From: Armigeres subalbatus
Lineage: Eukaryota > Arthropoda > Insecta > Diptera > Culicidae
Assembly (NCBI RefSeq): GCF_024139115.2
Contig: NC_085139.1
Span: forward strand, 68,677,203-68,741,202
Reading direction: 5' to 3'
Length of the DNA: 64,000 nt
The notes beneath the pieces were generated by a model that saw only the letters and a program-made list of their open reading frames with translations, ran no database searches and had not been told where the DNA came from. Each line of letters begins with the position of its first letter. Within the stretch, counting starts at the first letter, position 1. Both the position numbers and the translations under genes were made by a program. Positions 1 to 9,782 of this stretch are shown here, piece by piece.

Positions 1-115
1 CGGCAAATTGGGTCGAAAACGTAATAAAATCGGGTTAGGCAAAATCAGGGGTAGACAAAATCTGGGAGCGACAAAATCGGGTCAACCTCATCTGAGTGAA
101 TGTACGCATTCCTAG
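1..115. repeat. Short degenerate tandem repeat at the window edge
   Basis: Phrases of the form ACAAAATCGGG recur at roughly 20-30 bp spacing in the first 85 bases, including variants with AAAATCAGGGG and AAAATCTGGGAG. This looks like the end of a degenerate minisatellite cut by the window start. No gene is visible. Confidence 0.4.
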
Positions 116-117
116 TA

Positions 118-384
118 CAGTAGCCGTTCGATAACTGCAAAATATTTACTTTTCAGTTATCAAATGCCGTTCGATAACTGCAACGCACTCTAGACGTCAA
201 ACGGTTGTCAATCGACGTCAGATGTAATAAAAGTGCATCTAAATGTGCAGCGCAATGCAGCTGTCATTGAGTCTGACATCGGTTTGAAGTTTAGCGGTCC
301 GATAACTGTAAAACTGTTGAAACTATCGAATTGCAGTTAAAAAGCATTGCAGTTAAATGGCTTGCAGTTATCGAACGTCTGCTG
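118..384. mobile_element. TA-flanked MITE (Tc1/mariner-like)
   Basis: The terminal inverted repeats are about 23 bp. The left end reads CAGTAGCCGTTCGATAACTG and the right end, on the other strand, reads CAGCAGACGTTCGATAACTG. TA dinucleotides at 116-117 and 385-386 fit a Tc1/mariner target duplication. The GTTCGATAACTGC motif recurs inside at 167-182, and a related CCGATAACTG lies near 299. The 267-bp element has no coding capacity. The superfamily is inferred from the TA duplication only. Confidence 0.7.
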
Positions 385-386
385 TA

Positions 387-880
387 GTTTTTGTTTTTGC
401 CATGGTACTAGGTAGTCTATGAACTCCATATAGGAATGATCTGCAGATCAACCCACGAATGGAAGGTTATTGGTATATGTTTGCATTTCAAGTACTTCAA
501 GTTGTTGTCATTAGCTCTGGGTAGTTATTGAAGAATAAACAAGATGTGAAACCTCATCTTGATATATTAGCATTCCAAGTAATTATTTTTGTCGTGTTGT
601 TGTTGGTTCCAGGTAGTATACAAACTTCATTATATCACTAGTATGAAGTTGTCTATTCTTTGGAAATGCAAATTGTAAATAAATTGGAACGATGCAACTT
701 CACGCCGAGAACGTGGAGAAAAAACGGACTAATATCGCAAAGATCATGTACCATATTAAAATTAGATTAAGGACACTCCTCACGGTATCCAAGTTTCAAA
801 GTGCTCGCGTTTTCGGGGGCACACCAATCGATACGGAGGCGGCGCAAGGAGTGACTTTAAAGAACCTCCAGATATTCGTG
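387..880. other. AT-rich non-coding stretch
   Basis: I see no gene or organised repeat here. A 63-codon ORF at 692-883 has no recognisable domain. Confidence 0.4.
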
Positions 881-2170
881 TAAGCCTAGAAGTCTTACTC
901 CATAAATTTCAAGGATGACCATCAGCATATGCCATGAACGCATTTTATTCATGGACCCCAAAGGCATGTACCAAATTTAAAACAAGGTGATATATCTCTG
1001 GTGTGGATCCTAATGCCTTACTCCAGGGTTTTCTTGGATGACCATGAACATTTGAAATGGGTGCATTATATTCTACGTACCATAAAATGCATGTATAACT
1101 ATTCAAATAGGCCGAAAGAACTCTGGTTACGCGTGAAGTTCTTGAGGATTGTTCAAGTGTTCTCTTGGATAGCCATGAACATATGTAATGAAAGCGGTAT
1201 ATTCTATGTACCACAGATATCTGGTTACGTGTGAAGATCCTGAGGCCTATTCTAGCATTTGCTTGGAAGACCATAAGCATATGCTATGGACGTATTCTAT
1301 TCTATGTACCACAAAGGGCATGTAACACTTTTGAAAAAATCTGAAAGATCTTTGGTTACGCGTGTAGATCTTAAGGCCTTTTCCAGGGTTCTTTGGATGA
1401 CCATGAACATATGCAATAAAGGCGTTCTATTTTATGTACCACAAATGGCATGTACCACTTTTGAAAAAATCTGAAAGATCTTTGGTTACGCGTGTAGATC
1501 TTAAGGCCTTTTCCAGGGTTTTGTTGGATGACCATGAACATATGCAATAAATGCGTTCTATTCTATGTACCACAAAGGGCATGTAACACTTTTGAAAAAA
1601 TCTGAAAGATCTTTGGTTACGCGTGTAGATCTTAAGGCCTTTTCCAGGGTTTTCTTGAATGACCATGAACATATGCAAGCAAGGCGCCAGAGGACTTATC
1701 CGAGAGATTTCTTCGATAGCGCAGAACATATGTAGTGATCACATTTAATTTCAAGATGCGCAAAGAGCATGTACCACTTTTGAGACAAGTTCATAGACCC
1801 ATGGTTACGAGTGTAGACCTTAAGGCCTTACTTCAGAGATTTCTTGGATGACTCGGTACATATACTGTTATCGTATTCTATGCTAAGTACCACAAAGAGC
1901 ATGTACCGTATTTGAATTTGCATTATAGGCCTTTGGTTACGCGAGTAGATCTTTAGGCTTTACTCCAGAGATTTCTCGGATGACTAAGACCTCATTTCAG
2001 GGATTTTTGCATTACCCGAAGCATATACTGTGAACACCTTCAGTTCTAAGAAGCGTAAAGAGCTTGTAGCATATTTGAAACTGGTTGAATGGCCTTTGGT
2101 TACGCGTGTAGACTCTTAAGCCTTACTTCAAAGATTTCTTGTATAACCATGGGCATAAGCTGTAAACCTT
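880..2170. repeat. Minisatellite with units of about 130 bp
   Basis: About ten diverged tandem units share the order TTGGTTACGCGTGTAGATC, TTAAGGCC, CCAGGGTTTTCTTGGATGACC, ATGAACATATGCAAT, TTCTATGTACCACAAAG. The GGTTAC landmark lies at about 1125, 1223, 1354, 1484, 1615, 1803, 1935 and 2098, so the commonest spacing is 130-132 bp with irregular units between. The units at 1286-1660 are nearly identical and the flanking ones are more diverged, as expected when homogenisation is strongest in the centre. Short ORFs on both strands are by-products of the repeat. Confidence 0.85.
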
Positions 2171-2389
2171 GACAATGGCCAAAAAGTATATGAGTTTCTG
2201 TTTCCAAAACTGTCAAAATTATCCAAATCGGTTGAAAATTGTTGAAATTATGAGAATATCAATTTAGTGGAACACGGGTACCCTGTCGGCCATCCACGTG
2301 TGTTTTTTTTGTTGGCCGCATAAGGGTTAATGAATTTTTTCACTTATTTGTCCCAAAATGTCTTAAAAATCCATTTTTAATGTAATATA

Positions 2390-2970
2390 TGGATATTTTT
2401 TTATGGTCTCAATTTCTGTTAAAAAAATTTATGACAATAATATAAACTATTATCTGCAAATATCTGAATAATCAAAAGGCTATTGATTTCACCAAAATTG
2501 ATAATATGTAGAGCTACATCAATGCTTACAAGTTTTTAAATCACAGTATATTGACCCTAAATGATCATTCGACGTAATACGTAATATAGTGCAAATGTTT
2601 TCTTGGGTATTATTATTTTTTACAGAATACATGAAAAATTCACATCGATGCAGTTTGATGATTATTTGACCCCAAAATCCCTTACATCTCCAACTTTTTC
2701 CAACAAAATATGTATAGTGCTATGTATGGATCTACAATGAAGAGGAAAACAGAATTTCAGTGTAATTTTTAAAAGATAAAAGTACCTAAATATGAAACAT
2801 TTTTATGTATGGGACATTGGGGCAAAACCAGCTCAATAACTACATACACAAGTGTCTCATGTCTATAAAACTTCACTCACTGAATTTCTTGGAAAATTCG
2901 CTTTCGAATAAGCCATTAACCTTACCGGTGAGTCGCTCGTGAGAAAAGTTATCCTATTTTGTATAAAAAA
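2390..2970. repeat. Dispersed repeat, copy 1 of a local pair
   Basis: This AT-rich segment aligns with 3370-3790. Shared blocks include TACAGAATACATGAAAA, TTTGACCCCAAAATCCCTTA, CCAACAAAATAT and TCTTTCGAATAAG-like sequence near the end. The copies have many substitutions, so the duplication is old. I see no coding capacity in this copy. Confidence 0.65.
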
Positions 2971-3369
2971 TTACATTAAATGAGCTTTATGACCCCTAAA
3001 TCCTCTATAATTCAATATTTTTAATGAATTATATGATTATTTGTTATTTTCATTATATCATTAGAAAATATCAATTAAATTAACATTACTACATCATTTC
3101 CTTGCTCAGAATCATTGAGCTATATTATTTCATAGGGGAATTTGGGCAAAAAGGTAAGAAAAAAGAGTATCTCCCATCACCTCCTATCTATGATCACATC
3201 AAGACTCATAACATATGACTATTCTTGACTAGTTGTGCTATCGGGTATGGTTTGGAAATGTATGGCATCGGTGCTATTCAAAAGTTTTTAAAAATCGTTT
3301 TTTACTCAATAAATAACCAAATAAAACATTAGTGAAACGATTTATTTCATTAATTTTTGTTCGGCAAAC

Positions 3370-3790
3370 ATTTGTCAATATCTGTTCAATACTTTGAGAC
3401 AATAATATTAACACTCATCTGTAAATATTACTATTTTTTACAGAATACATGAAAATTGCACATGAAATGCACTTTGATGCTTATTTGACCCCAAAATCCC
3501 TTAAATTTCCAACTTTTACCAACAAAATATATTTAGTGCCCTTCTGTGGATCCACAGGGAAGAGATAAACACAATTTTAGAACAATGTCTTAAAGATAAA
3601 ATGACAAATAGTTTGGAAACTTGCGATATATGGGGCATTAGGGCAAAATGAGCTCGATAACTACATACAAAAAGCGTTCCACGTCCATGAAACAGCACTC
3701 ACTGAATTCTTTGCAAAATTCTCTTTCGAATAAGCTCTTGATCTCTTCTGTAAGATGTTCGCGAAGAAAGTTATCAATTTTTTCCACCTT
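3370..3790. repeat. Dispersed repeat, copy 2 of a local pair
   Basis: This is the second copy of the block at 2390-2970, in the same orientation, sharing TTTGACCCCAAAATCCCTTA and the TTCGAATAAGC segment. A 69-codon ORF on the minus strand (3638-3847) crosses its right end. Copy 1 does not keep that frame open, so I do not call a gene. Confidence 0.65.
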
Positions 3791-3959
3791 TGGAATCGGA
3801 TTTCCCCTTTGTGCTATGGCGCTTGGCTTGATTTGGATCACGAACACGATGGCGGAATGGAAACCTTATCCTGGTCACGGCACCAATATGTTGGGGCAGG
3901 TTTGCGGTTTCCGGTGAAATTTGAACGGTTGACAAATTGGGCACTGGCTGTAATGTAGC

Positions 3960-4300
3960 TCCTACGCTCAGCGGGGGTGGTGATATTAGCTAATGCACTA
4001 CTTCACAAAGTTTCCACTATACGCCACTAGGAGAGTTCTTCTTCACGAATCAAACTAGTATCGTCGCTTTACACATAGTTCATTTTTATTACTTAAACTA
4101 GAGTAGAAGTATAACTTTTGGGACACTTTCTTTTGGGATAGTTCAATTCGGAATAATTTATTTGCTGAATTTTAGGTCTAAAGAAATCTCCTTCGCTACT
4201 ACTACCGTTCCATTTAAATTGAATTTCATTAGTGTATAACACTACTACTGCCGCATAGCCTATATTTGAAGTACTAGATTAAGGGTGGGTTCGGCGCGAA
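3960..4300. other. Unassigned AT-rich stretch
   Basis: I see no gene, RNA or clear repeat in this interval. Confidence 0.3.
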
Positions 4301-4319
4301 ACTATAAACGTTTTAGACG

Positions 4320-6050
4320 AGAGAAGTAAGATCAATCACTATCAGTATGCGAGAAAATTTCGCTTCAGTACTGCTCCCACCGACGACGAGATTTCTGCCG
4401 CCGACGGTCATCAATGTTAGATGAATTTCGGTATCTTGATGATGTTGCTGACGACGGCCACACGATTATTTACATCAAACCGGATCAGCAGCATCCGTCA
4501 ATTGGGTTGTTTAGGGGTATATATGTTTTTACATATTCTCAATATGCATAAAAAACTGAGCCTAACCTCAATTTTTCAGAATTTTTGGGGTCCCGGAACT
4601 ATTTTTAATTTGCATTTTAAATTTATATGGGACTAAAAATTTGTTCTTATGCTGCATGGGCCAACTGTCATTGTATGAATATTAGTGTCATTCTATCGAT
4701 TGAAATGGCTTATTGTTTGCTGTATAAAAATGTAAATAAAAGGTTTACAAACAAAATAAAAATATGTTGGAGATCAGCAAAGCATGCTCTTTATGTTAAA
4801 CTATAAAAAACCTCATATTTTTCTCTGCCAAACAACCCAATTACACGAGCGAACACCACTGATGTCGATACTGAGACCGCTCTCAGAAGAATCTCAAACT
4901 GACTGGCTCGCGCGCTAGATTTCTTGTATCTTATGAAGTAAGCTCATTAGCTCCGCCCATTTGTTATTAGTAATGAGTGCACATAAAATTTGCACCCATA
5001 AAGAACAACAAATGGGGTTGGGCCAGTGGCTTTGGATATAAACCCCCCCCCCCCCCCCAGAGACAAAATTTTTAGAAGAAATTTTTTTTTTTCGAAAAAA
5101 AAATGTTCGAGAAACCCCCCCCCCCCCCAGACCAATTTTCTGGCTACGCCTCTGGGTTGGGCATCCGGCAGTCGTCAGAGTCTGTCACCATGAGAATGTG
5201 CTTCGTAATGTGGTGAAACTTCTCTCAATATTAAACTTGCTCTTGTATATGATGATGGATTAAGAAAAATCTGATATGAGAAGTGAAATATTCTCGAAAG
5301 ATTCGGGAAACCGGTTGGTTACTGTTAGTAGTTGTGAATATTCAACAAGGTTTTAAGAAACATATATCAGTTTTACTCAGAACCCCCATTTGAAACGGAA
5401 TAGTTGATTTGAACTGTATTCTCTTTGAAGAGACATACAATTAAATGGCAATGATTGCGTCGTTATCGATCCGAACAGCATCAGTGATGGCCGTCGGCAA
5501 AGGTGAAGAAAATTTATTAGCATTGGTAGCTGCTGCAGCCTTTTAGCGGTAGGAAATGAAATTTTCTCTTCAGATTTGGATAATCGTTTGGTTGCTGTCG
5601 ATGGTTGTAAAGACGCATCAAGATGCGTATATCGCTTCCCTTCATGATTCCCATTTTGATGATAGTTGATTTGAGACGAATTGTCTCTTCAAATTGAAAG
5701 TTGCTATTATGGCGTCGGTAGTGGTCCCAGCAACATCGGAGTAGTCCGTCGGCGGTGGTTGCTGCATAAAAACTATTTGCCGTGTTATTTTCTGCAGTAT
5801 AAAGAGAAATCTTTTCGCAAATATAGCATCACAATCAAACATGACAAATCAAACCCTTCCCTTTGCATAGTAAATGATCCTGACAAAGGACCGATTTTTT
5901 AAATTGTGCGCCTTTGCAGTAATGGCATGTGAGCAACGATTTCACTTGATGGATGTTCTTACTGACGACGAGTTTTCTTTCTTGGCCGCCATTGTTGGAT
6001 GAATTTTCACTTTGGTGGACCTTTTCGGTAAAACAAACTCTCTTCTGTAT
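4320..6050. repeat. Old, partly duplicated non-coding repeats
   Basis: Several diverged internal duplications are visible. The block at about 5280-5510 (TGAAATATTCTCGAAAGATT, then TAGTTGATTTGA, then a GCGTCG...GCCGTCGGC stretch) recurs at about 5555-5755. A CGACGACGAG...GCCGCC...TTGGATGAATTT stretch near 4380-4430 recurs near 5960-6010. Frames do not stay open between copies, so this is most likely an ancient non-coding repeat. Confidence 0.45.
4895..5160. repeat. MITE-like remnant with poly-C tracts
   Basis: The segment GGCTCGCGCGCTAG...AGCTCCGCCC...ATGAGTGCACAT...TTGCACCCATA matches the palindromic element at 49,083-49,302 and is an older, interrupted relative. It is followed by two poly-C runs (about 5043-5059 and 5116-5129) in inverted-looking context, ending with a TTTTCTGGCTACGCC motif. 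Poly-C lengths may be unreliable in the assembly. Confidence 0.5.
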
Positions 6051-6109
6051 ATAATGGTTGTCCAAATAATTGGTCCAAAGGAGCGATTTATTTTAATTGG
6101 ACCACGACC

Positions 6110-6450
6110 GCTGTCTGATGATTCGTTGTAACGGACGCCGGATGGCTCACGCTCCGTGAAATCTCTATCGTAAATGACGCGCTGCTGCTGCTGCCACCAT
6201 CGCCACAGACACCACCGAACGCCAACGCCACCGAGCCGTTGTTACTAGACCGCTACCAGACGGTCCATGCTCTAGCGAAGCGGTCTGCTCGCCGTGAAAT
6301 CTTGAACGAAAATGACGCGCACGTGCAAGGCACGACTCTACGTTACAGCAATCTGATATCCGTGTTGGGCATGCATGAACGGAATTGGTTGGCTCCGATT
6401 CTGTTTACCAGGCGTGAAAGAACTAACTTTTCAATAGTTCGACGTCAATA
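6110..6450. repeat. Short tandem duplication in GC-richer DNA
   Basis: A GCTC(A)CGCTCCGTGAAATC...AAATGACGCGC phrase near 6150-6185 recurs as GCTCGCCGTGAAATC...AAATGACGCGC near 6288-6322. A CTG trinucleotide run lies near 6181-6192. The 70-codon ORF here shows no domain. Confidence 0.4.
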
Positions 6451-6559
6451 GTTTTAATACAATTTACGAATTGGTGAAAAATTTACGAATTGATTGATAT
6501 ATAAATCTTATAAATATATCGAAAGATAAAGTTGCTATTAACGTTTGAAATCTTACATG

Positions 6560-6965
6560 ATTTCGTGACGGCCAGAGATGGGTGATATGTGGGCGGATGA
6601 GGGGAACGAAAGTCTTCAACAAAGACCTCTTCGTTGAGGCACTTTGACTGGACAGCAACACCCAGAACGTTGATGCGGCCGAACTAACAAGAAGGATAGT
6701 AATGGCTTGTGACGATGCAATTCCACAAAAACTGAAGCCAAGCAGCAATCGGCGTTCAGCTCACTGGTAGAACGAGAGGCTTAGTGCGCTACGTGCTTCT
6801 TGTCTCAGACCAAGGAGTCGGACACAGAGAGCGATGACGGAACCAGAGAGAAAGGACCGCATTAAAACGGGCCATCCAACTTATCAAGTCAGACTGCTAA
6901 AAGTAGCAGTGCCAAAAAGCAGACGCCAATTCGTGGCGGGAAAGCGCTACAAAGGTCCCAAGTAA
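6560..6965 (+). pseudogene. R1-type non-LTR ORF2 fragment (EN-RT linker)
   Basis: Broken plus-strand translation around 6670-6800 gives AELTRRIVMACDDAIP, then RRSAHW, a stop, and NERLSALRASCLR. This resembles the linker between the endonuclease and reverse transcriptase of R1-clade elements, where an AH-W-(W/S)-E-I/L pattern is typical. A stop replaces one residue after SAHW and the flanking frames are shifted, so the copy is dead. No RT or endonuclease core remains here. The family assignment rests on pattern memory. Confidence 0.6.
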
Positions 6966-6969
6966 CCAA

Positions 6970-7430
6970 AAGTTCCTTTAAAGGTACGTTTTTGACGTCT
7001 CCTTTCTCAATTCTCACTACTCACTTTTCACAGTGATGACGGTCAAATGACCTGTTCGACCACTTGTTAAAACCTTCAAATCATTTTATGTGGAAATGCT
7101 ATAGAACACGTAAATAGTAGACCAAGAACCCGTTGCAATTAAATATAGGCGAAGACGCCATCTTGTTTCCAATCGAACCGTCAAAAGCGGATCCAATTCG
7201 ACTTGTTTACATTTTGCATCCATAACAAGCAAGCAAAAGTTGATGCCAGTATTATTTTCACGATTCCATGCTGTTTCATACATTGGCTTTTCGACAGTTT
7301 TTCACTCCGTCGGTCTCTGGTTATAGGTTGCTAGTTGCAATGCGGAGTCATTGAAGATGAAAATATTGAAGAAAAACCTGAATATTTTATATGAATGTTT
7401 AATTTTGGTATTCCATTATAAAAACCCAGA
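6970..7430. other. Unassigned non-coding stretch
   Basis: I see no supported gene or repeat. Short ORFs on the minus strand lack domains. Confidence 0.3.
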
Positions 7431-7452
7431 TTAATCCACCTAGCGTTGGTGG

Positions 7453-7850
7453 TGCCTTTCTCGCATTTAGTTAAGACACCAACCTTACATGGGGTTTATA
7501 TGGTCCGATGTACCATTTTCTTCATAACTTTTAAACGCAATGACCGATCGTTATAAAATTCAATAGTGATCAACAAGGCTTTGTCCCCTGTCGAATGAAA
7601 CTTGTTGCGAGAAAATCGGTTGAGGATTACTATACGAAAAGTTGTCTAATGTTTTTTATAGCTTTTGTTCACACACATACACACACACACATACACACAT
7701 ACATACACACGGACAGACAGACATGTGCTTAGCTCGTCGAGCTGAGTCGATTGGTATATAATACTATGGGTCTCAGAGGCTTCTATAAAAAGTTCGTTTT
7801 CGGAGTGAAATTATAGCCTTTCGGTACAACTTAGTTGTACGAGAAAGGCA
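7453..7850. mobile_element. Mosquito dispersed repeat with TGCCTTTCTCG ends
   Basis: The left end reads TGCCTTTCTCG and the right end reads CGAGAAAGGCA, giving an 11-bp terminal inverted repeat over about 398 bp. Internal landmarks are a CA-rich microsatellite at about 7669-7711, GACAGACAGACATGTGCT, CTCGTCGAGCTGAGTCGAT and GCCTTTCGGTACAACTTAG near the right end. I recall this organisation from mosquito genomes but cannot confirm the family name. It has no coding capacity, and no clear target duplication is visible. Confidence 0.6.
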
Positions 7851-7859
7851 AAACGTTTC

Positions 7860-8620
7860 AATTTTGGTTTAGGTCCAATTTTTGGTTTGGTTCAATAAGT
7901 CGAGTCAAATACAAGGCACTAAAGACGACCTCACAGTTGAGGTCTAAATACGTATCTGCAAAGGTAACAAAACGTAGTGGAATTAAATGGAGAGTACTAA
8001 ACTCGTCTTAGACGGTTGAATACATTCCACTAAAAAGAGCTTAAACTTTTTTTATTAAAACTTCATAAAGTATCGGATTGGAAAATCGTATTAAAATATT
8101 AGAATTTAAATTTGAATTAGGATGGTTTTGAATATGGGATTTGAGTACGGATATTAAATACCGGATTGTAAAATTATATTTGGCTTTAATTTAAAAAATG
8201 CAATGTAAATAGTCGTTTATGAAAATCCAAAGTCAGTGGTTTCAATGGTCAATGGTCTCTTTTTTAGTGAGAGAAGAAGGGGAATGTGAGGGTGAGGTAT
8301 ACTGGAAATTGGGCAATCCACTTTCAGCGTGCATCGATGACAGATATGCAAATATTATTCGTATAACGGTTCGGTTGCCAATATTGACTAATGAATAGCA
8401 AGCTATGACTTTGTTTCTTACCTCGTCTGGCAACGAACGGAGTTGCACGCTCGACAAGACAGCACACAAGCGAACAAAACCTACGGATAGTTCGTTCGGC
8501 GGAATTAGGCCACACAAGAAGGTGCACAGGATTCGTTCTTTGGAACCTCATTAGTTAGTTACACGCTGGATGAGCAAAAACCACAACACGAATGTACAAA
8601 ACCAAGCATGTTAACGATCA
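7860..8620. other. AT-rich intergenic stretch
   Basis: I see no gene. Two overlapping minus-strand ORFs (8242-8551) occupy different frames of the same DNA and neither shows a domain. Confidence 0.3.
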
Positions 8621-8627
8621 GTCAGTA

Positions 8628-9404
8628 GGGGAAGAGGCCCCAAAACGCCCCCCCGATGCAAACGCCTTTTGTGGTTTCCCTCATATTTACCGTCATTAAT
8701 ATGTCCGTAACAAAACTAGATCTAAAATTATGTAGGACAGGCGAAGAAAGTTTCAAAATAGTGCATGGGAAGGTCGGAAAAACCGAAAATTTCCACATTT
8801 TGAAGAAACATCTACACTGACAAAAATCCAATCATATCCATTATGTGTGGCAAACATGAATTTTGACTATAGCATTTCCCACATAACGGCTATGTGAATT
8901 CGCATAGCATATATGTGGAAACACACATAACCGTTATTAACTAATAACCTTTATGTGGATTCTCCTATAGCGGGTGGTTATTAACACACACATAAAATTA
9001 ATTTGGAATTTTCTTTAGATTTTTGTCAATAAAAATGTGTGGAATTTTATTAGTGTAACATTTTGGCGAGGCAAAACGCCCTAATGGCAATAACCTAAAA
9101 AGTACTTGCGTCTCCACGGACTATCCATACTAGAATGCTGATTCGCCGACGCGTGGTACTTTGTTCCCTAGGAGCCGCCAGCTGAAAGGCGTTTTGCCTC
9201 ATGAGTTTTCCGACAACAAAATATCACCACTTTTTTGAAATGTGAATATTATCAATATGATTGAGATTTTTGACAATTTTTGAATGGCATCAACTAGCTA
9301 TCTTGTTTAACTGATGCTTAATATAAAAATACCCATGAATAGCGTTACAAATAAGACAATAGAGCAGTGTTTGCTTAGCTATGGCATATTGCCCCCCCTT
9401 CCCC
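8628..9404. mobile_element. TA-flanked element with GGGGAAG ends
   Basis: The left end GGGGAAGAGGCCCC and the right end CCCCCCCTTCCCC form imperfect inverted repeats beginning GGGGAAG. TA lies on each side (8626-8627 and 9405-9406). The 777-bp interval is non-coding and is interrupted by a smaller MITE at about 8813-9057. GGCAAAACGCC-like motifs occur near both ends. The TA duplication suggests a Tc1/mariner-like non-autonomous element, which is an inference. Confidence 0.6.
8813..9057. mobile_element. Nested MITE with TACACTRA ends
   Basis: The ends are TACACTGACAAAAATCC and, on the other strand, TACACTAATAAAATTCC. The interior has short palindromes such as GTTATTAACTAATAAC. It sits inside the GGGGAAG-ended element, so it inserted later. 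The possible duplication is only an ACAT-like match and is uncertain. Confidence 0.6.
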
Positions 9405-9782
9405 TAATTTGCGTTCGATCATTTAGTAGTTTGTCAATAACACATTCCAGAAGCTGAATTTCAAAATATGTTGTATGGTGGACTTCTAGTGCGAAGGTTT
9501 CTCTGCAACTTTGCCTAACTTTTCGTTATTAGAATTCAACTAATAACGGAGTTAGAGCGCTAGTTGCAGTAACTTAAACTAAATGATTGGAATTTTGTTA
9601 TCATTTAGTCTAAGTTACTGAAACTATAGCTATAACTCCGTTACTAGTGGAATTCAAACAACGAACCATTAGGCAGAGTTGTAGAAAGACCTTCACACTA
9701 GAAGTCCACCATACAACATATTTTGAAATTCAGCTTCTGGAATGTATTATTGACAAACTACTAAATGATCGAATGCAAATTA
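9405..9782. mobile_element. 378-bp near-perfect palindrome (foldback MITE)
   Basis: The left half (9405-9593) reads as the reverse complement of the right half with scattered mismatches. Matching landmarks are TTCGATCATTTAGTAGTTTG with its partner near 9755, and TTGTATGGTGGACTTCTAGT with its partner at 9700-9719. Almost no loop separates the arms. The outer TAATTTGC/GCAAATTA pair and TA at each edge fit a TA-targeting MITE. It abuts the GGGGAAG-ended element and shares its TA. Confidence 0.8.

Noticed and set aside
3638..3847. 69-codon minus-strand ORF at the end of the 3.4-kb repeat
   Set aside because: The related repeat at 2.4-2.97 kb does not keep the frame open.
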